Source: an uncultured Clostridia bacterium
GTDB lineage: Bacteria > Bacillota > Clostridia > TANB77 > CAG-508
DNA: 64,000 bases
Assembly (NCBI GenBank): GCA_934130975.1
Contig: CAKOYU010000009.1
Span: 5,080-69,079 of the forward strand
Direction: 5' to 3'
In this document: positions 8,059 to 17,429 of the stretch, piece after piece
Layout: each line of letters opens with the position of its first letter
How positions within the stretch are numbered: the stretch's first letter is position 1
The notes under the pieces: generated by a model
What the model was told of the DNA's origin: nothing
What the model saw: only the letters and a program-made list of their open reading frames with translations
Database searches by the model: none
Position numbers and translations under genes: made by a program

Positions 8059-10014
8059 ATGTTTAAATTACACTCAGAATACAAGCCAACAGGCGACCAA
8101 CCTAAGGCAATAGATTATCTAGTAAAAGGAATAGAAAGAGGCGAGAAATACCAGACGCTTCTAGGAGTTACGGGTTCTGGAAAAACATTCACAATGGCAA
8201 ATATAATAGAAAAAACACAGAAACCAACATTGGTATTAGCACATAATAAGACACTAGCAGGACAGCTATATTCTGAATTCAAAGAGTTTTTTCCAGAAAA
8301 CCATGTTGAATACTTTGTGTCATACTATGACTACTATCAACCAGAAAGTTATATAGCTCAATCAGACACATATATAGAAAAAGATGCATCAATAAATGAT
8401 GAGATAGACAAACTAAGACATTCTGCAACAGCATCATTATTTGAAACAAGAGATGTAATAATAGTAGCATCAGTATCATGTATATATGGATTAGGAGACC
8501 CAATAGACTATGAAAACATGATAGTATCATTACGCCCAGGAATGCAAGTAGAAAGAGATAAAATGCTAAAAAAACTAGTAAATATGCAATATTCTAGAAA
8601 TGAGATAGACTTTAAAAGGGGAACATTTAGAGCAAAAGGAGATATCGTAGAAATATATCCATCAGATAAAGGAGAATCTGCAATAAGAGTGGAATTCTGG
8701 GGAGATGAAATAGAAAAAATAAGTGAAATAAATCCATTAACAGGAAAAGCAATAGGATTAAGAGAACATGTAATGGTATTTCCAAATTCACACTATGTAA
8801 CATCTAAAGAAAAGATGGAAAGAGCAATAAAAACAATAGAACAAGAATTAGATGAGAGAGTGGCATACTTTAAGAGTAAAGATAAATTAATAGAAGCACA
8901 ACGTATTCAAGAAAGAACAAATTTTGATATAGAAATGATGAAAGAAACAGGATTTTGCCAAGGAATAGAAAATTATTCAAGACATATTAGTGGTAGAGAA
9001 GCTGGCAGTCCACCATTTACATTATTTGATTATTTTCCAAAAGACTTTTTGCTATTAATAGATGAATCACATGCAACAATTCCACAAGTTAGAGCAATGT
9101 ATAATGGAGATAGGGCTCGTAAAGAATCACTTGTAAAATATGGATTTAGACTTCCATCAGCATTTGACAATAGACCACTTATGTTCAATGAATTTGAAGA
9201 AAGAATAAATCAAGTGGTATTTGTAAGTGCAACACCAGCAGACTATGAAAAAGAACATGCTAAAGATAATGTTGTTGAACAAATTATAAGACCAACTGGA
9301 TTACTTGATCCTAAAATAGAAGTAAAACCAGTTGCAAACCAAATAGATGATTTATTAGAACAAATAAGAATTAGAGTTGAAAGAAAAGAAAGGGTTCTAG
9401 TAACAACATTAACTAAAAAAATGGCAGAAGACTTAACAGAATACTTAAAAAGTCTAGACATTAAAGTAAACTATATTCATTCAGACACTAAAGCATTAGA
9501 AAGAATGGAAATTATTCGAAAATTGCGTTTAGGTGAATTTGATGTTTTGGTAGGAATTAATCTATTAAGGGAAGGATTGGACATTCCAGAAGTATCATTA
9601 GTTGCAATACTTGATGCAGACAGAGAAGGATTTTTACGTTCAGAACGTTCATTAATACAAACAATAGGACGTGCTGCAAGAAACACAGATGGAACAGTAA
9701 TAATGTATGCAGATGAACTTACAGATTCAATGGAAAAAGCTATAAAAGAAACAAACAGAAGACGTGAGATTCAAGAAGCATATAATAAAAAACACAATAT
9801 TGTACCCAAAACAATAAAAAAATCAGTTAGAGATTCAATTAGAGCAATACAGACTGAAAATATTGGAGTAGAATACAAACTAGAAAAAGAAGAAGATATA
9901 AAAGAATCTATAAATAAATTGACAGATGAAATGCTTGAATATGCTAGTAAAATGGAATTTGAAAAGGCTGCTGAAATTAGAGATAAAATTAAAGAGTTAG
10001 AAAAATTAATATAA
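8059..10014 (+). CDS. uvrB: UvrABC system protein B (excinuclease subunit)
   Basis: UvrB is the damage-verifying helicase-like subunit of nucleotide excision repair; it is loaded by UvrA and then recruits UvrC. Walker A is GVTGSGKT near residue 40. The beta-hairpin region YYDYYQPESYI follows, then helicase motifs (LLIDESHATIPQV, VSATPADYE, LLREGLDIPEVSLVAILDADREGFLRS, QTIGRAARN). A C-terminal UVR motif (residues about 610-650) binds UvrC. The length of 651 residues is full-size. The RBS is TAGGAGGA. uvrA is not adjacent, unlike in many Firmicutes. Confidence 0.97.
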   Translation: MFKLHSEYKPTGDQPKAIDYLVKGIERGEKYQTLLGVTGSGKTFTMANIIEKTQKPTLVLAHNKTLAGQLYSEFKEFFPENHVEYFVSYYDYYQPESYIAQSDTYIEKDASINDEIDKLRHSATASLFETRDVIIVASVSCIYGLGDPIDYENMIVSLRPGMQVERDKMLKKLVNMQYSRNEIDFKRGTFRAKGDIVEIYPSDKGESAIRVEFWGDEIEKISEINPLTGKAIGLREHVMVFPNSHYVTSKEKMERAIKTIEQELDERVAYFKSKDKLIEAQRIQERTNFDIEMMKETGFCQGIENYSRHISGREAGSPPFTLFDYFPKDFLLLIDESHATIPQVRAMYNGDRARKESLVKYGFRLPSAFDNRPLMFNEFEERINQVVFVSATPADYEKEHAKDNVVEQIIRPTGLLDPKIEVKPVANQIDDLLEQIRIRVERKERVLVTTLTKKMAEDLTEYLKSLDIKVNYIHSDTKALERMEIIRKLRLGEFDVLVGINLLREGLDIPEVSLVAILDADREGFLRSERSLIQTIGRAARNTDGTVIMYADELTDSMEKAIKETNRRREIQEAYNKKHNIVPKTIKKSVRDSIRAIQTENIGVEYKLEKEEDIKESINKLTDEMLEYASKMEFEKAAEIRDKIKELEKLI

Positions 10015-10026
10015 TTGAAAAAAGGA

Positions 10027-10055
10027 TTGACAGAAAAGAAAAAAAGAAATAAAAT
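10027..10055 (+). promoter_or_regulatory. Promoter of the DUF975 gene
   Basis: TTGACA, 17 bp, TAAAAT, starting 12 bases after the uvrB stop codon. Confidence 0.65.
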
Positions 10056-10087
10056 TTAAGTATAAAATAAAAGGGGAGGAATTAAAT

Positions 10088-10660
10088 ATGACAAGAATTG
10101 AACTAAAATCTGCAGCAAAAGAACAAATAAAAGGAAAAATAGGTGTTTTATTTGTTATTACATTAATAATAGGTGCAATTGGAGTAGCTTGTGCATTTAT
10201 ACCTGTAATAGGTCCAATAGGAGCATTAATTATTACACCAGCATTTGAGATTTCTTTATGTATGATATATTTAAAACTTACTAAAAATGAAGAAATTTCA
10301 GTAGGAGATACTTTTAGTGGATTTAATATTACAGGAAAAGCTATATGGTTAATGATAATAACACAATTTTTTACATTTTTATGGTCATTATTATTTGTAA
10401 TACCTGGAATTATAAAATCATATTCATATTCTATGGCTCCATACATATTAGCAGATAATCCAGAACTTACTGCAAATGAAGCATTGTCAAAAAGCAAAGA
10501 GATAATGGATGGACATAAATTTGATTTATTTGTATTGCAATTATCTTTCTTCTGGTGGTATATGTTATCAGCAATAACTTTTGGAATAGCATATATATAT
10601 GTAATTCCATATGTTAGTGCTACTACAGCTAATTTTTATAATTCAATAAAAGAACAATAA
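10088..10660 (+). CDS. DUF975 family integral membrane protein
   Basis: A 190-residue membrane protein with the DUF975 pattern: a short N-terminal amphipathic segment (LKSAAKEQIKGK), paired hydrophobic segments around residues 18-50, a conserved FSGFNITGKAI region, a hydrophobic segment with VIPGIIKSYSYSMAPYILADNP, and a final hydrophobic segment near 155-180. The ALSKSKEIMDGHK motif before the last membrane segment is characteristic. The function of the family is unknown. It is monocistronic, with its own promoter, RBS (GGGGAGGA) and strong terminator. Confidence 0.85.
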   Translation: MTRIELKSAAKEQIKGKIGVLFVITLIIGAIGVACAFIPVIGPIGALIITPAFEISLCMIYLKLTKNEEISVGDTFSGFNITGKAIWLMIITQFFTFLWSLLFVIPGIIKSYSYSMAPYILADNPELTANEALSKSKEIMDGHKFDLFVLQLSFFWWYMLSAITFGIAYIYVIPYVSATTANFYNSIKEQ

Positions 10661-10663
10661 AAG

Positions 10664-10687
10664 CAAGGCGAGAGCCTTGTTTTTTAT
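10664..10687 (+). terminator. Intrinsic terminator of the DUF975 gene
   Basis: CAAGGC, GAGA tetraloop, GCCTTG, followed by TTTTTTT. Confidence 0.9.
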
Positions 10688-10712
10688 TAAATTCACAGTT
10701 AGATATATAGAG

Positions 10713-10867
10713 TTTAGCAAATTAATAATATATTGTTTTTGAAATACCGCGTAAGCGATCAAATGAGCATAGCGAATGCGATATGGAGCAATCTACATAC
10801 TAATCCTTTTAATATGAAGATTGCGACACCAAGGTATAAAAAAACAATATATTATTAATTTGCTAAA
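10713..10867 (+). repeat. 155-bp palindromic intergenic repeat, copy 1
   Basis: The ends are long inverted repeats. The left arm TTTAGCAAATTAATAATATA (and 8 more bases) is matched perfectly by the right arm ending TATATTATTAATTTGCTAAA, and the pairing resumes with ATACC/GGTAT after a 3-base mismatch. The core holds GCGTAAGCGATCAAATGAGC and AGATTGCGACACC. A second copy is at 35793-35946. It has no ORF. It resembles a MITE or a structured intergenic repeat and is the only content between the DUF975 terminator and the ldh promoter. Confidence 0.85.
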
Positions 10868-10915
10868 TATATTTATTGGTAACTTGTTTTTTTTATAAAA
10901 AATTTCAATAAAAAG

Positions 10916-10943
10916 TTTAAAAATTCAAAAAATGTGATATAAT
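10916..10943 (+). promoter_or_regulatory. Promoter of ldh
   Basis: TTTAAA, 16 bp, TATAAT. The -10 is strong and the -35 weak. Confidence 0.6.
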
Positions 10944-10977
10944 ATTAGCGACAAAAAGAGAAAGGAAGTAGATTATT

Positions 10978-11934
10978 ATGAACACAAACAAAAAAGTAGT
11001 ATTAGTAGGAACAGGATTTGTAGGAATGAGCATGGCATATGCTATGATGAACCAAGGAGGAGTAGATGAACTTGTACTAATCGATGTACTAAAAGATAAA
11101 GCGAAAGGTGAAGAAATGGATTTATCACATGGGCTACCATATGCACCTCAAAAAATGGATATAAAAGCAGGAGATTATTCAGAATGTAAAGATGCAAATA
11201 TAGTAGTAATTACAGCAGGATTACCACAAAAGCCAGGACAATCAAGACTAGAATTAGCAGTAGCAAACACTAAAATAGTAAAAGAAATAACAGAACAAGT
11301 AATGGCAAGTGGATTTAATGGAGTATTTATAATAGCAAGTAATCCAGTAGATTTAATGTCATATGTTGTAGCTCAAGTATCTGGATTACCAAAAGCAAGA
11401 GTAATAGGATCAGGAACAGTGTTAGATACAGCACGTTTAAGATATCTAATAGCAGAATATTTAGATGTTTCAAGTAAAAATGTACATGCATATATATTAG
11501 GAGAACATGGAGATTCATCATTTGTTCCTTGGGAACATTGCTATGTTGGATGTAAAAAAATCATAGATATAATGGAAGATAATAATCATCCAATGGAAGA
11601 TTTAAAGAAAATTCATGATGGTGTTTGGCAAGCTGCATATGAAATTATTGAAAAGAAAAGAGCAACATATTATGGAATTGGTATGGCATTAAATAGATTA
11701 ATAAAAGCAGTTTTAAATGATGAAAATGCAATACTTACAGTATCAACATATCAAAATGGAGAATACAATCAAAAAGGTATGTATATAGGTGTTCCAGCAA
11801 TAATTAATAAAAATGGAGTAAAAGAAATTTTGAAATTAAAATTAAATGAAGAAGATCAAGCTAAATTTGATCACAGTTGTGATATTATGAAAGAAAATAT
11901 AGAAAATGAAATTAATCCAATATTAAATGCATAG
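10978..11934 (+). CDS. ldh: L-lactate dehydrogenase
   Basis: This enzyme reduces pyruvate to L-lactate with NADH, regenerating NAD in fermentation. The N-terminal Rossmann motif is GTGFVG at residues 11-16. The substrate loop GLPQKPGQSR has Gln near 86 (lactate rather than malate dehydrogenase) and the arginine that binds substrate. The catalytic His is residue 177 in GEHGDSS. The length of 318 residues is typical. It has its own promoter and the RBS AGAAAGGAAG, and is followed by a terminator. Together with adhE it indicates mixed ethanol and lactate fermentation. Confidence 0.96.
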   Translation: MNTNKKVVLVGTGFVGMSMAYAMMNQGGVDELVLIDVLKDKAKGEEMDLSHGLPYAPQKMDIKAGDYSECKDANIVVITAGLPQKPGQSRLELAVANTKIVKEITEQVMASGFNGVFIIASNPVDLMSYVVAQVSGLPKARVIGSGTVLDTARLRYLIAEYLDVSSKNVHAYILGEHGDSSFVPWEHCYVGCKKIIDIMEDNNHPMEDLKKIHDGVWQAAYEIIEKKRATYYGIGMALNRLIKAVLNDENAILTVSTYQNGEYNQKGMYIGVPAIINKNGVKEILKLKLNEEDQAKFDHSCDIMKENIENEINPILNA

Positions 11935-11943
11935 AATTAAATG

Positions 11944-11974
11944 AAGAAAGAGCTAGAAAGTTCTTTCTTTTTAC
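11944..11974 (+). terminator. Intrinsic terminator of ldh
   Basis: AAGAAAGAGCT, loop AGAA, AGTTCTTTCTT (one G-T pair), then a T run. Confidence 0.85.
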
Positions 11975-12003
11975 TTGTTTTTTTCACAAAAACGGTATAT
12001 AAT
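11975..12003 (+). promoter_or_regulatory. Promoter of the gatCAB operon
   Basis: TTGTTT, 17 bp, TATAAT, starting immediately after the ldh terminator. Confidence 0.7.
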
Positions 12004-12039
12004 AAGCACATTAAAAAAGTAAGAACGAGGAGGGTCATT

Positions 12040-12327
12040 ATGAAAGTAAGTAAAGAAGAGATATTGCATATAGCAAATTTAGCACAATTAGAGTTAGAAG
12101 AAAATGAGATTGAAAAATATATGTTACATTTACAAGACATATTAAATTTTGCCAACATAGTAAACAATGCGCCAGTTGATAATTTAGAAATAACAATAGG
12201 TGCAAATGAGGCGAAAAATGTATTTAGAAAAGATGAAGTAAAGAGATTTGAAGATGTAGATAGTTTATTAGCAAATGCACCAACACAAGACCAACATATG
12301 TTTAAACTACCAAAGGTGTTAAACTAA
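12040..12327 (+). CDS. gatC: Asp-tRNA(Asn)/Glu-tRNA(Gln) amidotransferase subunit C
   Basis: GatC (95 residues) is the small subunit that wraps around GatA and stabilises the GatCAB transamidosome. It shows the family pattern KVSKEEILHIANLAQLEL near the start and the conserved tail VFRKDEV…LLANAP…FKLPKVL. The ATG at 12040 is preceded by GAGGAGGG and gives the standard length; the frame is open further upstream to 11941, but that stretch covers the ldh terminator and the promoter. It is the first gene of gatC-gatA-gatB, with 24 bases to gatA. Confidence 0.95.
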   Translation: MKVSKEEILHIANLAQLELEENEIEKYMLHLQDILNFANIVNNAPVDNLEITIGANEAKNVFRKDEVKRFEDVDSLLANAPTQDQHMFKLPKVLN

Positions 12328-12351
12328 CAATAAAGAGATAGGAGGAAGAAC

Positions 12352-13830
12352 ATGGATATTACAGAATTAACAGTACATGAGTTACAAGAAAAAATCAAAA
12401 ACAAAGAATTAACAATAACAGAAATAACAAAAGCTTATGTAGATAGAATAAAAGAAAAAGAACCAGAAGTACAAGCATTTATAACAGAGCTAACAGAAGA
12501 AGGTATGAAGCAAGCAGAAGAGATCCAAGCTAAAATAGATAGAGGAGAAAAAGTCGGAAAATTAGCTGGAATACCAATAGGAATAAAAGATATAATTTGC
12601 ACAAAAGGTGTAAAAACAACATGTGCATCAAAAATGTTAGAAAACTTTGTTGCACCATATGATGCAACAGTAATGAACAAAATAAATGCAGAAGAGATGA
12701 TAGATTTAGGAAAATTAAATATGGATGAATTTGCAATGGGAGGTTCAACAGAATATTCATATTTTAAGAAAACAAGAAATCCATGGGATTTATCAAGAGT
12801 GCCAGGAGGGTCTTCAGGAGGTTCTGCAGCAGCAGTATCAGCAAACATGGTGCCATGGGCATTAGGAACAGATACAGGTGGAAGTATCCGTCAACCAGCA
12901 TCATTTTGTGGTGTTGTAGGTTTAAAACCAACATATGGATTAGTTTCAAGATATGGTGTAGTAGCATTTGCATCATCACTTGACCAAGTTGGAGTATTCA
13001 CAAAAGATGTACAAGACTGTGCAGAATTACTAAATGTAATTGCAGGACATGACGAAATGGATACAACATCGGTAGATGTAGGAGAAAAAGATTATACAAA
13101 AGCATTACAAAAAGATGTTAAAGGATTAAAAATAGGAGTTCCAAAAGAATTCTATGGAGAAGGAATAAATCCAGAAGTTAAAGCATCATTAGAAAAAGCA
13201 ATAGACGAATATAAGAAAATGGGAGCAGAAGTAGAAGAATTCTCATTAGATATTGCTCAATATGCATTAGCAACATATTATATAATTGCATGTGCAGAAG
13301 CTAGTTCAAATTTAGGAAGATATGATGGAATAAGATACACATATAGATCACCAGAAGCGAAAACTTTAAAAGAAATCTATAAAAAATCAAGAAGCGAAGC
13401 TTTTGGAGCAGAAGTAAAAAGAAGAATTATACTTGGAACTTATGTATTATCTTCAGGATATTATGATGCATATTACAAAAAAGCTCAACAAGTTCGTACA
13501 CTTGTAATGAATGAATTTAATAAAGCATTTGAAAAATATGATGTTATAGTAACACCAGTATCTCCAACAACAGCATTTAAACTAGGAGAAAGATCAACAA
13601 ACCCAATGGAAATGTATTTGGCAGATATTTGTACAGTTTCTGTAAATATTGCAGGACTCCCTGGAATATCAGTACCTTGTGGTGTAGATAGCCAAGGACT
13701 TCCAATTGGTATGCAAATTATAGGAAATAAATTTACTGAAGAAACAATAATTAAAGCAGCATATGCTTATGAACAAGCAACGAACTTTAGAGCAGAACAT
13801 AAACCAACATTTAAAGGAGGTGCGCAATAA
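12352..13830 (+). CDS. gatA: Asp-tRNA(Asn)/Glu-tRNA(Gln) amidotransferase subunit A
   Basis: GatA is the amidase subunit. It frees ammonia from glutamine, and the ammonia is channelled to GatB. The Ser-cis-Ser-Lys triad is complete: Lys79 in GIPIGIKD, Ser154 in PGGSSGGSAAA and Ser178 in GTDTGGSIR. The length of 492 residues is normal. The RBS is ATAGGAGG. The stop codon overlaps the gatB start by one base (TAATG), so translation is probably coupled. Confidence 0.97.
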   Translation: MDITELTVHELQEKIKNKELTITEITKAYVDRIKEKEPEVQAFITELTEEGMKQAEEIQAKIDRGEKVGKLAGIPIGIKDIICTKGVKTTCASKMLENFVAPYDATVMNKINAEEMIDLGKLNMDEFAMGGSTEYSYFKKTRNPWDLSRVPGGSSGGSAAAVSANMVPWALGTDTGGSIRQPASFCGVVGLKPTYGLVSRYGVVAFASSLDQVGVFTKDVQDCAELLNVIAGHDEMDTTSVDVGEKDYTKALQKDVKGLKIGVPKEFYGEGINPEVKASLEKAIDEYKKMGAEVEEFSLDIAQYALATYYIIACAEASSNLGRYDGIRYTYRSPEAKTLKEIYKKSRSEAFGAEVKRRIILGTYVLSSGYYDAYYKKAQQVRTLVMNEFNKAFEKYDVIVTPVSPTTAFKLGERSTNPMEMYLADICTVSVNIAGLPGISVPCGVDSQGLPIGMQIIGNKFTEETIIKAAYAYEQATNFRAEHKPTFKGGAQ

Positions 13831-15269
13831 TGGCAAGAGAAGACTATGAAGTAGTAATGGGCCTAGAAGTCCACGCCGAACTATCAACAAACACAAAAAT
13901 ATTCTGTAGTTGTCCAACAAAATTTGGAGCAGAACCAAATACACAAGTATGCCCAATATGTATGGCAATGCCAGGAACATTACCAAAATTAAATGAAAAA
14001 GTAGTAGAATATGCAGTAAGAGCAGGACTAGCAACAAATTGTGAAATATCAAGAAACAGTAAAAATGATAGAAAAAATTATTTCTATCCAGATTTACCAA
14101 AAGCATATCAAATATCACAATTTGACAAACCACTATGTGAACATGGATATATAGAAATAGAAACAAGTAAAGGAAAGAAAAAAATAGGAATAACACGTAT
14201 CCACATAGAAGAAGATGCAGGAAAATTAAACCATGATGACTTTGGAGGAGGAGCATTAGTAGACTTAAATAGAGCAGGTGTACCTCTAATAGAAATAGTA
14301 TCAGAACCAGATTTTCGTTCAATAGAAGAAGTAGATGCATATTTGAAAAAGTTAAAATCAATACTAGAATATATTGAAGTATCTGACTGTAAAATGCAAG
14401 AAGGTTCATTTAGAGCTGATGTTAATACATCAATTCGTCCAGTAGGTTCAGAAAAATTTGGAACACGTACAGAAATGAAAAATATGAATTCATTTAGAAG
14501 TATTACAAGAGCACTTGAATATGAGATAGATAGACAAGTTGATGTTATAGATAATGGTGGAGAAGTTGAACAAGAAACATTAAGATGGGATGAAGTATCT
14601 GGAAAAACATTTTCAATGAGAGACAAAGAAGATGCACAAGATTATAGATATTTTCCCGAACCAGATTTAGTAGCAATAAAACTATCAGAAGAATATATAG
14701 AAAATATTAAAAATAGTTTACCAGAAATGCCAGAAATCAGAAAACAAAGATATTTAACAGAATATAAATTATCTGAAAAAGATGCAGGAATAATAACATC
14801 ATCAAAATATTTGTCAGATTTATTTGAAAAAGCATCTGAGATTTGTGGAAACTATAAAGCGGTAAACAACTGGATAATATCAGATATATCTAGAATTTTA
14901 AATGAAACAGAAATGGATCCAATAGAAATACCATTTGATGCTAAGCAATTAGCAAAATTAGTAGAGTTAATTGACAAAGGAACAATCAGTTCAAGTATAG
15001 GTAAAAAAGTATTAGTTGAATTGTTTGAAAATCCAAGAGATCCAGAAGATATCATTAAAGAAAAAGGATGGATTCAAATTTCTGATGAAGGTGCAATAAA
15101 AGAAGTTGTAACAAAGATAATTGAAGCAAATCCACAATCAGTTGCAGATTACAAAGCAGGAAAAGAAAGAGCTTTAGGATTCTTAGTTGGACAAGCAATG
15201 AAAGCAACTAAAGGGAAAGCAAATCCACAAATGCTTAATAAAATGTTTGCAGAAGAGTTGAAAAAGTAG
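13830..15269 (+). CDS. gatB: Asp-tRNA(Asn)/Glu-tRNA(Gln) amidotransferase subunit B
   Basis: GatB binds misacylated Glu-tRNA(Gln) or Asp-tRNA(Asn), activates the side chain with ATP and transfers ammonia from GatA. The N-terminal signature is VMGLEVHAELSTNTKIFCSC, with the cysteine pair of the zinc site (CSCP…CPIC). The catalytic domain continues through LPKAYQISQFDKPLC and HIEEDAGKL. The C-terminal helical and YqeY-like tail (residues about 330-479) recognises the tRNA elbow. The length of 479 residues is typical. It is the last gene of the operon and implies that the indirect Gln/Asn-tRNA route is used. Confidence 0.97.
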   Translation: MAREDYEVVMGLEVHAELSTNTKIFCSCPTKFGAEPNTQVCPICMAMPGTLPKLNEKVVEYAVRAGLATNCEISRNSKNDRKNYFYPDLPKAYQISQFDKPLCEHGYIEIETSKGKKKIGITRIHIEEDAGKLNHDDFGGGALVDLNRAGVPLIEIVSEPDFRSIEEVDAYLKKLKSILEYIEVSDCKMQEGSFRADVNTSIRPVGSEKFGTRTEMKNMNSFRSITRALEYEIDRQVDVIDNGGEVEQETLRWDEVSGKTFSMRDKEDAQDYRYFPEPDLVAIKLSEEYIENIKNSLPEMPEIRKQRYLTEYKLSEKDAGIITSSKYLSDLFEKASEICGNYKAVNNWIISDISRILNETEMDPIEIPFDAKQLAKLVELIDKGTISSSIGKKVLVELFENPRDPEDIIKEKGWIQISDEGAIKEVVTKIIEANPQSVADYKAGKERALGFLVGQAMKATKGKANPQMLNKMFAEELKK

Positions 15270-15305
15270 TTTTCATATATAAATTTGATGTTTTTATATA
15301 AAAAA

Positions 15306-15334
15306 TTGCACTTTTTGGAAAAAAGTTATATAAT
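15306..15334 (+). promoter_or_regulatory. Promoter of a small conserved-looking gene
   Basis: TTGCAC, 17 bp, TATAAT, 35 bases before the start at 15369. Confidence 0.75.
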
Positions 15335-15368
15335 AAAGATTGAAAAACAACCAAGGAGGACATATAAA

Positions 15369-15545
15369 ATGAAAGAGTTTTCAGCAGCATGGATTAAGGA
15401 TGAATCAGAAATTATGATTTATCCAAATGGAAAGATTGCAAAAGAAGTTTGGAAAAATGTTATAACAGGTACAAAAATTGTACGACGTTATAATGAGCTT
15501 GGAAATCTTATCTATACTAATGAGAGGTATCATGAGTATAGTTGA
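15369..15545 (+). CDS. Small protein of unknown function (58 residues)
   Basis: A short soluble protein starting MKEFSAAWIKDESEIMIYPNGKIAKEVWKN. It has one predicted beta-rich segment (MIYPNGKI, TKIVRRYNELGNLIYTNE) and ends HEYS. The ATG at 15369 has the RBS CAAGGAGGACAT; the frame upstream to 15285 lies in the promoter region and is not coding. It is monocistronic, with a consensus promoter and a strong terminator, which argues that it is expressed. I do not recognise the family. The YPNGKI…YNELGNLIYTNE pattern vaguely recalls the MORN-like or toxin-immunity repeats YxxNGKLxxE, but one copy is too little to call. Confidence 0.7.
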   Translation: MKEFSAAWIKDESEIMIYPNGKIAKEVWKNVITGTKIVRRYNELGNLIYTNERYHEYS

Positions 15546-15557
15546 AACTCTAAATTT

Positions 15558-15586
15558 GGAGAGCTAAATGGCTCTCCTCTTTTTTT
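15558..15586 (+). terminator. Intrinsic terminator
   Basis: GGAGAGC, 6-base loop, GCTCTCC, followed by a run of T with one C interruption. Confidence 0.9.
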
Positions 15587-15597
15587 ACTCTAAATAC

Positions 15598-15626
15598 TTG
15601 ATTTTAAGCATAAAATAAAGTATAAT
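15598..15626 (+). promoter_or_regulatory. Promoter of the alaS-like gene
   Basis: TTGATT, 17 bp, TATAAT. No T-box leader fits in the roughly 30 bases between it and the start. Confidence 0.7.
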
Positions 15627-15663
15627 TTATGGGAAACTTTAAGAGAGAAAGGAAAGACGTATA

Positions 15664-17418
15664 ATGAAAGCAATAGAAATAAGAAATAAATATTTAGAAT
15701 TTTTCAAAAAACATGGACATACAGTAATACCATCAGCACCATTAATACCAGAAAATGATCCATCAGTATTATTTACTACAGCAGGTATGCAACCATTAGT
15801 GCCATATTTATTAGGGGAAAAACATCCAGCAGGAACGAGATTGACAGACTATCAAAAATGTGTAAGAACAAATGACATAGATGAAGTTGGAGATAATCGT
15901 CATTTAACATATTTCGAAATGTTAGGGAATTGGTCATTAGGAGATTATTTTAAAGAAGAATCAATAGCAATGAGTTATGAATTCTTAACAAAAGAATTAG
16001 GGATACCAGCAGAAAAAATATCTGTAACATGCTTTGCAGGAGATGAAGATTGTGCAAGAGACGAATTAACTGCTGAATGTTGGAAAAAAGCAGGAATTCC
16101 AGAAGAAAGAATATATTATTTTGGAAAAGATGACAACTGGTGGATAGCAGGAGAAGAGGGACCATGTGGACCAGATACAGAAATGTTCTATGATACAGGA
16201 AAGCCAAAATGTTCAGAAAAATGTAATCCATCATGTGGATGTGGAAAATATGTAGAAATTTGGAACAATGTATTTATGGAATTTTACAAAGATCATGAGG
16301 GAAAATATTCTAAATTAAAACAACACAATGTAGATACAGGACTTGGATTAGAAAGAATGACAATGCTATTAGAAGGAAAAGAAACGCCATTTGAAACAGA
16401 ATTATTTGCACCAATAATGGATAAACTAGTAGAATTACAAAAAGTAGATAATATATCAAGCAGAAGAATAGTTGCAGAACACTTACGTTCAAGTATGATG
16501 ATAATATGTGATGGTGGAAGACCAAGCAATGTAGACAGAGGATATATATTAAGAAGATTAATTCGTAGAATGGTTAGACATATGAACAAATTACAAATAT
16601 CTTTAGACGAATTATCAACATTAATAGATATAAATGTGGAAAACTTAAAAGAATTATATCCAGCATTAGAAACAAATAAAGAAACAATAAAAGCGGTAGT
16701 TTTAGAAGAAAAAGATAAATTTGTAAAAACACTTGTAAAAGGTGAAAAGGAATTTGCAAAAGAAATTGAAACAATAAAGCAACAAGGAAAAGACATAGTA
16801 CCAGGAAAAATGGTATTTAGACTATATGATACTTATGGATTCCCACCAGAAGAAACAGAAGAATTAGCTAAAGAGAATGGAATGAAAATTGACAAAGAAG
16901 GATTTGAGAAACTATTTAAAGAACATCAAGAAAAATCAAGAGCAGGAGCAGAGCAAAAGTTCAAAGGTGGATTAGCATCAACAGGAGAAATGGAAACAAA
17001 ATATCACACTGCAACACATCTTTTAAATGCAGCTTTAAAACAAGTACTTGGATCACATGTACATCAAAGAGGAAGCAATATAACTGCAGAAAGAATGAGA
17101 TTTGACTTTTCTCATCCAGCTAAAATGACAGCTGAAGAGAAACAAGCAACAGAAGACCTAGTAAATGAATGGATTAAAGAAGCAATCCCTGTAGAGCATT
17201 TAGAAATGCAAAAAGATGAAGCAATTAGACTTGGAGCAGAAGCAATGTTTATTGAGAAGTATGGAGATATAGTTTCTGTATATAAAATAGGAGATAAATC
17301 AATAGAATTATGTGGAGGACCTCATGTACAAAATACTTCAGAACTAGGACATTTTAAAATAAAAAAAGAAGAATCAAGTTCATCAGGAGTTAGAAGAATT
17401 AAAGCTATTTTAGAATAG
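15664..17418 (+). CDS. alaS: Short alanyl-tRNA synthetase (catalytic and editing domains only)
   Basis: A class II AlaRS of 584 residues, against about 870 for typical bacterial enzymes. The N-terminal catalytic domain is complete (FFKKHGHTVIPSAPLIPENDPSVLFTTAG with motif 1/2 features, ENDPS, FEMLGNWSLGDYFKE, GLGLERM). A four-cysteine insert CSEKCNPSCGCG near residues 181-192 could bind metal. The editing domain carries HTATHLLNAAL (HxxxH) and CGGPHVQNTSE (CxxxH). The protein then ends: the DHHA1/C-Ala region is absent. Short AlaRS forms are known from mitochondria and some uncultured bacteria. It may be the only AlaRS or a second copy. hinT follows 11 bases downstream. Confidence 0.85.
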   Translation: MKAIEIRNKYLEFFKKHGHTVIPSAPLIPENDPSVLFTTAGMQPLVPYLLGEKHPAGTRLTDYQKCVRTNDIDEVGDNRHLTYFEMLGNWSLGDYFKEESIAMSYEFLTKELGIPAEKISVTCFAGDEDCARDELTAECWKKAGIPEERIYYFGKDDNWWIAGEEGPCGPDTEMFYDTGKPKCSEKCNPSCGCGKYVEIWNNVFMEFYKDHEGKYSKLKQHNVDTGLGLERMTMLLEGKETPFETELFAPIMDKLVELQKVDNISSRRIVAEHLRSSMMIICDGGRPSNVDRGYILRRLIRRMVRHMNKLQISLDELSTLIDINVENLKELYPALETNKETIKAVVLEEKDKFVKTLVKGEKEFAKEIETIKQQGKDIVPGKMVFRLYDTYGFPPEETEELAKENGMKIDKEGFEKLFKEHQEKSRAGAEQKFKGGLASTGEMETKYHTATHLLNAALKQVLGSHVHQRGSNITAERMRFDFSHPAKMTAEEKQATEDLVNEWIKEAIPVEHLEMQKDEAIRLGAEAMFIEKYGDIVSVYKIGDKSIELCGGPHVQNTSELGHFKIKKEESSSSGVRRIKAILE

Positions 17419-17429
17419 GAGAGATTAAT

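Noticed and set aside
11941..12039. N-terminal extension of GatC
   Set aside because: The open frame covers the ldh terminator and a consensus promoter; the ATG at 12040 has a strong RBS and gives the standard protein.
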